DNA from: Ardenticatenaceae bacterium
GTDB taxonomy: Bacteria; Chloroflexota; Anaerolineae; Promineifilales; Promineifilaceae
Assembly (NCBI GenBank): GCA_020634455.1
Contig: JACKBQ010000002.1
Location: 1,178,001-1,242,000 of the forward strand
DNA: 64,000 nt
Direction: 5' to 3'
Below the pieces are notes generated by a model. It saw nothing but the letters and a program-made list of their open reading frames with translations, was not told the origin of the DNA and did not search any database. A program made the translations under genes and the position numbers. Numbering within the stretch: the first letter of the stretch is position 1; each line of letters opens with the position of its first letter. This document shows, in pieces, positions 59,626 to 64,000 of the stretch.

Positions 59626-59692
59626 AAGTGAAAAGTGAAAAGTAATAAGTTTAGGCACTTTTCACTTTTTACTTTTCACTTCCAAAAAAAGG
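59626..59692. repeat. tandem-word palindrome (GTGAAAAGT family)
   Basis: AAAAGTGAAAAGTGAAAAGT faces GCACTTTTCACTTTTTACTTT across a short loop. It begins at the stop codon of the preceding gene and ends about 15 bp before the next GTG start. Confidence 0.85.
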
Positions 59693-59706
59693 GATTACGT
59701 ATAAAC

Positions 59707-61713
59707 GTGAAGAAAACCAACCCGATTTTCTTGCTATTGGCTGTACTGTTGAGCCTGGCTGCGTGCCAAAATGAAGATGCCTTGCCCACGCCAGCGGCAA
59801 CCATTGCCGTGTCGGCTGTGGAAGAGGGCGCGACTGGGGACGTTACGGCCGTTCCCCAAGCCACCGAGCTGCCGGAAGCGACCGCGACACCCGCGCCGCC
59901 AACGCCCACCCCGCTGCCACCAAAGCCAATGACCATTTGCCTGGGCGCGGAGCCAACCAGCCTGTTTTTGTACGGGGATGAAAGTTTGGCGGCAACGGCC
60001 GTACGCCACGCCCTCTACGAAAATCTGTACACCACCCTCAACTACGATTACCAGCCGCAAGGCTTGCAAAAGCTGCCCAGCCTGGATGAAGGCGATGCCC
60101 GTATCGGCCTGGTTGAGGTTGAAGAAGGCGATCTCATCGTCAATTCGGCGGGAAACGTGGTCTTTTTGGTGCCGGGCGTGCAGTTTGTGCGCGGCGATGG
60201 CGAATTTGTCACCTTCGACCGTACCCTCGCGGTCGATGGCGCGGAACCGCTGCTGATGCAGCAAATGACCGTTGATTTTACCTTCTACGAAATGACATGG
60301 TCAGACGGCACGCCCGTAACGGCCGTAGATTCTGTTTTTAGCTATGAAATCGCCGCCAATGCCGATACCGCTGATGATCAGAGCAAGATTGAACGGACGG
60401 CCAGCTATGAAGCCACAGGCGATTTGACCGTTACCTGGACGGGGTTGCCTGGTTTTCTGGACCCGGCCTACTTCACCAACGTCTGGATGCCGCTGCCCGA
60501 ACATCAGCTGGGCGAATTCACCGCCGCCGAGCTGTTGGCCGAAGAGTCACCAGCGCCGCTGCCGTTAAGCAGTGGTCCATTTGTTGTCAACGAATGGCAG
60601 CGGGGCGAGGCGCTCATTTTGAGCGCAAATCCGAACTATTACCGGGCAGAGCTGGGCTTGCCACACATCACGGAATTGACGCTGCGCTTTGATTTGGCAG
60701 GGGAAACGGCCGTAAACCAGATCGCCGCCGGGTGTGACATTGTCACCCACGATGCCATCACCCTGAGCCAGACGCCAGACGTCCTGGCTGCTGCCGAAAG
60801 TGGCGAACTGCTGGCCAGCTTCGTCTCCAACAACATCTTCGAGCACATTGATTTTGGCATTAACTCCTGGGAAAACTACGGTGATGGGGAGCGAAACGGC
60901 CGTCCTGATTGGTTTGAAAGTACGCGCGTGCGGCAGGCGATTACCCTGTGTACCAATCGACAGCAGCTTGTCGATGAGATTACTTTTGGCCAGTCCAGTA
61001 TTTTGCACGCCTACATCCCGGACGACCATCCGCTTTACCCGGCGGAGGCACTAAGCTGGGATTACGATCCGGCGGCGGGTAACAGCCTGCTGGATGAAGT
61101 AGGGCTGGAAGATACCGACGGCGATGGCTTCCGTGAACTGGTAGAGCGCGATTTAAGCGCCACCATCGTCGCCACCAGCACCATGAGCATCACCCTCAGC
61201 ACCAACAGCGAAAGCGCCACCCGTTTGCGCATCAACGAGCTGGTCGCCGCCGACCTGACCGCCTGCGGCATCCAGGTCAATCTGACCGACGTCAATGCCA
61301 ACGACTGGTTTGATGACGGGCCATTTAGCCCGCTGTTCGGCCGTCGCTTTGATCTGGCCACCTTTGCCTGGCGCACCAGCATTCATCCGCCATGCGGGCT
61401 GTACCTCAGCAGCAACGTCACCGGGCCAGAAGAGCGCGGTTTTGGCGGCTGGGGTAACATCAACGCCACCGGCTGGATTGACGAAGCGTATGATGCGGCC
61501 TGCAATGCGGCGCTGGCGGCACTGCCCGGCACGCCGGAATACACCGAAAATCACTTGGCTGCGGCCCAGATTTTTACGGAAGAGTTACCAATTATTCCGC
61601 TGTTTCACTATTTGAAAACGGCCGTAACCCAACCCACCGTCCTCAACTTCCAACCAGATGCTTCCCAGCCGTCCGAGCTGTGGAACCTGGCGGAGCTGGA
61701 TATTGAGGAATAG
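59707..61713 (+). CDS. peptide/nickel-type ABC transporter substrate-binding lipoprotein
   Basis: A solute receptor for an oligopeptide-type importer, 668 residues. I chose GTG 59707 since it places the lipobox LLSLAAC near residue 19; an upstream ATG reads through the palindrome. It has a TP-rich stalk, then the SBP_bac_5 fold: LYENLYTTLNYDYQPQGLQ, WSDGTPVTAVDSVFSYE, PLSSGPFVVNEWQRGEA and LDEVGLEDTDGDGFRE. The matching permease and ATPase genes are not nearby. A DxDxD-type loop (DTDGDGFRE) may bind calcium. Confidence 0.88.
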   Translation: MKKTNPIFLLLAVLLSLAACQNEDALPTPAATIAVSAVEEGATGDVTAVPQATELPEATATPAPPTPTPLPPKPMTICLGAEPTSLFLYGDESLAATAVRHALYENLYTTLNYDYQPQGLQKLPSLDEGDARIGLVEVEEGDLIVNSAGNVVFLVPGVQFVRGDGEFVTFDRTLAVDGAEPLLMQQMTVDFTFYEMTWSDGTPVTAVDSVFSYEIAANADTADDQSKIERTASYEATGDLTVTWTGLPGFLDPAYFTNVWMPLPEHQLGEFTAAELLAEESPAPLPLSSGPFVVNEWQRGEALILSANPNYYRAELGLPHITELTLRFDLAGETAVNQIAAGCDIVTHDAITLSQTPDVLAAAESGELLASFVSNNIFEHIDFGINSWENYGDGERNGRPDWFESTRVRQAITLCTNRQQLVDEITFGQSSILHAYIPDDHPLYPAEALSWDYDPAAGNSLLDEVGLEDTDGDGFRELVERDLSATIVATSTMSITLSTNSESATRLRINELVAADLTACGIQVNLTDVNANDWFDDGPFSPLFGRRFDLATFAWRTSIHPPCGLYLSSNVTGPEERGFGGWGNINATGWIDEAYDAACNAALAALPGTPEYTENHLAAAQIFTEELPIIPLFHYLKTAVTQPTVLNFQPDASQPSELWNLAELDIEE

Positions 61714-61715
61714 TG

Positions 61716-61815
61716 AAGACCTGACAGGTCTACGAACTACCTTGATTGTCAAATGGGTTTTGGAGCAAGGGAACTTGATGGCAAAGATAGCTTGGAGACT
61801 TGTCAGGTCTTGGTT
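61716..61815. repeat. AGACCTGACAGGTCT-type repeat pair
   Basis: AGACCTGACAGGTCT at about 61718 and an imperfect GAGACTTGTCAGGTCTT at about 61796 flank the short spacer and the 5' end of pth. The second copy lies in coding sequence if the upstream start is used. Confidence 0.6.
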
Positions 61816-62449
61816 TCAGTTTAACCGCCAGCCAAAACCGGTGGACGATTTCGACGAAATGAACGACGCAGAACGATTTTTGATTGTCGGCCTGGGCAAT
61901 CCGGGCCGTAAATACCGGGGCAACCGGCACAACATCGGCTTTATTGCGCTCGATGCGCTGGCGGCTGCCTACAAAATAGAAAGCAGCAAGGTGCAGAACA
62001 AGGCGATTGTGGGGAACGGCCGTATCCAATCCCGCGCCGTCATCCTGGCCAAGCCGCAAACCTACATGAACAGCAGCGGCGACGCTGTCGGCCCGCTGGC
62101 TCGCTTTTACAAAGTGCCGCCCGAAAATGTGCTGGTGGTGTACGATGAGCTGGATTTGCCCTTTGGCACCATCCGCCTGCGCGAAAAGGGCGGGGCGGGC
62201 GGTCATAACGGCATGAAGTCGATCATCAACCATCTAGGGCAGGAATTTCCGCGCGTGCGGCTGGGAATCGGCCGTCCGCCGGGGCAGATGCCCGTTCACG
62301 CCTACGTGCTGCAAGACTTCGGCAAAGACGACCTGCCGTTGCTGGACGACGTTTTGGCTGAAGCTATCCGCGCCATCGAAACGTACCTGCGCGACGGCAT
62401 CCAGCAAGCCATGTCGCGGCACAATGGCTCACTTGTGAATGAGGAATAG
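61778..62449 (+). CDS. pth: peptidyl-tRNA hydrolase
   Basis: Releases tRNA from stalled peptidyl-tRNA. The core (from about residue 28) begins MNDAERFLIVGLGNPGRKY and shows HNIGF, PQTYMNSSGDAV, VYDELDLPFGTIRLR with the catalytic region and GGHNGMKSII. The catalytic His lies in NRHNIGF. Using ATG 61778 (AGGGA upstream) gives a 27-residue leader partly made of repeat sequence (RLVRSW). ATG 61859 starts exactly at the family N-terminus but has no SD. The core is complete and should be active. Confidence 0.93.
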   Translation: MAKIAWRLVRSWFQFNRQPKPVDDFDEMNDAERFLIVGLGNPGRKYRGNRHNIGFIALDALAAAYKIESSKVQNKAIVGNGRIQSRAVILAKPQTYMNSSGDAVGPLARFYKVPPENVLVVYDELDLPFGTIRLREKGGAGGHNGMKSIINHLGQEFPRVRLGIGRPPGQMPVHAYVLQDFGKDDLPLLDDVLAEAIRAIETYLRDGIQQAMSRHNGSLVNEE

Positions 62450-62467
62450 CAAAACAATGTTTATCAG

Positions 62468-62530
62468 CAGATTTCACAGATTTACCAGATTTTTAAATCT
62501 TTTTAATCTGCGTAATCTTTGATTTTTCTT
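62468..62530. repeat. tandem-word palindrome (CAGATTT family)
   Basis: Words AGCAGATTTCACAGATTTAC face TTTTTAATCTGCGTAATCTTT across a T-rich loop. It fills the pth-mfd spacer. Confidence 0.7.
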
Positions 62531-62545
62531 TTTGATTTACCCATC

Positions 62546-64000
62546 ATGACAGTTTCTGGACTCCTCAACATCTTCAACGAACTACCCGCTTTCGGCAAGC
62601 TGGTGGCGGAACTGGACGAGAAAAAGTCGGTCCCGGCCTTAACGCTGCCGTTGAGTGCGCGTACGGCCGTTCTCGCCCAGCTGTATCGCCAACGCAACGT
62701 CCCCGTGCTGCTCATCACCAGCAAAGTGGAGTCCGCCGCCGCCTGGATTCAGGCTCTGGAGATGTGGCTGCCACCCGGTGACGTGATGCGTCGCCTGCCA
62801 GAACCAACCCCATTGCCCTACGATCGCGGCCCGTGGAGCGAACGCAGCCGCGCCGACCGGCTCACCGTGCTCACCCGGCTGATGGCGGGCCAGCATCCGC
62901 AAATGCATGCGCTGGACACGCCGCCGCTTATCGTCACCTCGGCGCGTGCGTTCCTACAAAAAACGCTGCCCAAACGCCGCTTCATGACCAGCACCCGCGT
63001 GCTGCGCGTAGGGCAAATCATTGATTTGGAGAAACTCACCGAAATGTGGCTGGGTATTGGCTACGAGGAAGTGAGTGTGGTGGAAGCGGCGGGCCAGTTC
63101 AGCCGTCGCGGTGGCATCATTGATATTTTCCCCATCGCCACGCCGTACCCGGTGCGCATTGAGCTGTTTGGCGACGAGATCGACACGATGCGCACGTTTG
63201 ATCCGGCCACGCAGCGCTCTATCGACGTCAACGGCAGCGCTAAGGCCGACACGATCATCGTGCCGCCGACGCGCGAAGCGCTGCCCGGCGTCGCCGCCGA
63301 ATTTGCCCTTTCCCTGCCGGACGATTTGGACCCGCAGCCGGAAGAAGGCAATCTGCCCTCCTGGCGCGACGACATTCCCGATTTGCGCGCCGGGAAAGCG
63401 TTCCCCAATCTGGAATATTATTTGCCGCTGCTTTACCCACAGCCCGCCAGCCTGCTCGATTATTTGCCCACCGAAGCGCTGGTGGTGGTGGATGATTGGC
63501 GGGAGCTGGCAACGGCCGTATCCGAACTGCACGATCACGCCGACCAGATGGCCAACGAGCAAACCAGCCTGCCGCCCAACTTTGAAAGTCCGCTGTTCAC
63601 GTGGGACACAATCAAGGATGTGCTGAACTGGTGGCAGCCGCTCATCTTGGGGGATGGTGCAGATGAGGATGAGGTGGAACGGCCGTATCTCGACCTCGCC
63701 TCTTCTTTTGAACCAGGCCCACGCTATGGGGGGCAGGTACGGCCGTTGCTCACCCAGCTCAAATCGGCCCAAAAAGAAGGCGACCGTGTGGTGGTGCTCA
63801 GCCAGCAGGCCGCCCGCCTGAAAGATTTGTGGCAGGAAGAAATCCGCGACATCCCCCCCGAAAGCCTCATCCTGCGCGGCGTTATTACTCCCGAAACCGA
63901 AAATGGCGACGAGGGGGCTCGCCCCTTCACCCGGTCACCCCTTCACCCCACGCAGACGCTTGCTGAGTTACCAGAACCCGGCACTCTCACCTTCATCCAG
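62546..64000 (+). CDS. mfd: transcription-repair coupling factor Mfd, C-terminus cut by the window edge
   Basis: Mfd removes stalled RNA polymerase and recruits UvrA. The frame from ATG 62546 is open for 485 codons to the edge. The N-terminal part is UvrB-like: LPYDRGPWSERSRADRLTVL, FLQKTLPKRRF, then the strong signature FSRRGGIIDIFPIATPYPVRIELFGDEID, cut here as FSRRGGIIDIF and RIELFGDEID. The stretch after it (TMRTFDPATQRSID) also fits Mfd. The RNA-polymerase-interacting and translocase domains lie beyond 64000. No SD is clear. It is downstream of pth, a pairing seen in many bacteria. Confidence 0.9.
   Translation, partial: MTVSGLLNIFNELPAFGKLVAELDEKKSVPALTLPLSARTAVLAQLYRQRNVPVLLITSKVESAAAWIQALEMWLPPGDVMRRLPEPTPLPYDRGPWSERSRADRLTVLTRLMAGQHPQMHALDTPPLIVTSARAFLQKTLPKRRFMTSTRVLRVGQIIDLEKLTEMWLGIGYEEVSVVEAAGQFSRRGGIIDIFPIATPYPVRIELFGDEIDTMRTFDPATQRSIDVNGSAKADTIIVPPTREALPGVAAEFALSLPDDLDPQPEEGNLPSWRDDIPDLRAGKAFPNLEYYLPLLYPQPASLLDYLPTEALVVVDDWRELATAVSELHDHADQMANEQTSLPPNFESPLFTWDTIKDVLNWWQPLILGDGADEDEVERPYLDLASSFEPGPRYGGQVRPLLTQLKSAQKEGDRVVVLSQQAARLKDLWQEEIRDIPPESLILRGVITPETENGDEGARPFTRSPLHPTQTLAELPEPGTLTFIQ

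Overview
The window most resembles a mid-GC bacterium of the Chloroflexota (Anaerolineae/Ardenticatenales-like). This is inferred from gene style: Thr-Pro-rich linkers on lipoproteins, a DUF3662/FHA pair, an nSTAND protein with an effector-associated domain, a CotH-like lipoprotein, a LiaF/toast-rack protein and many orphan sensor kinases. No rRNA, tRNA, CRISPR array, transposase or phage gene was recognised. The gene order looks chromosomal, with mostly short operons on both strands.

Layout. 1-9.7 kb: an unknown protein cut by the left edge; selD, which carries an in-frame UGA at the catalytic Cys position; two FHA genes behind a clear promoter; an AT-rich membrane protein; a probable cysteine-peptidase-like protein; a ClpB-like AAA+ protein with a degenerate first ATPase; and an IpdAB-like CoA-transferase/hydrolase pair. 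9.7-25.3 kb: a kinase/regulator pair, polyprenyl diphosphate synthase, xpt-like phosphoribosyltransferase, an APH-family kinase, guaA, two related polytopic membrane proteins, HyuA, an EF-G paralogue, a toast-rack protein and SufE. 25.4-35.4 kb: a large EAD-nSTAND-propeller protein, thyA, a small unknown gene, folA, a thioredoxin-like lipoprotein with CcdA, and valS behind a T-box leader. 35.4-47.1 kb: truncated haemoglobin, CotH-like lipoprotein, M23 peptidase lipoprotein, response-regulator/kinase hybrid, lipoate ligase, propeller lipoprotein, DUF5107 protein and a NarX/NarL-like pair. 47.1-51 kb: an octahaem cytochrome, a Tat-exported ferredoxin, an NrfD-like subunit and a two-CW protein, with a 40-residue membrane protein nearby. 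51-64 kb: 2-hydroxyacid dehydrogenase, a Pro-rich anchored protein, two methyltransferases, a degenerate M50-like protein, a triple DsbA-fold lipoprotein, a secreted anchored protein, a peptide-binding lipoprotein, pth, and the start of mfd cut by the right edge.

Two genome-scale signals stand out. First, the palindrome ACGGCCGT occurs about 120 times by eye in 64 kb, roughly one per 530 bp, in genes and spacers alike, most often as AACGGCCGTT. This resembles the behaviour of the cyanobacterial HIP1 octamer. Second, about twenty spacers hold 55-80 bp imperfect palindromes built from short tandem words, in several unrelated word families that share one architecture. They often abut or supply stop codons, and copies sit inside the valS reading frame and inside its T-box leader. 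These palindromes look like mobile or expanding elements that are tolerated as 3'-end hairpins.
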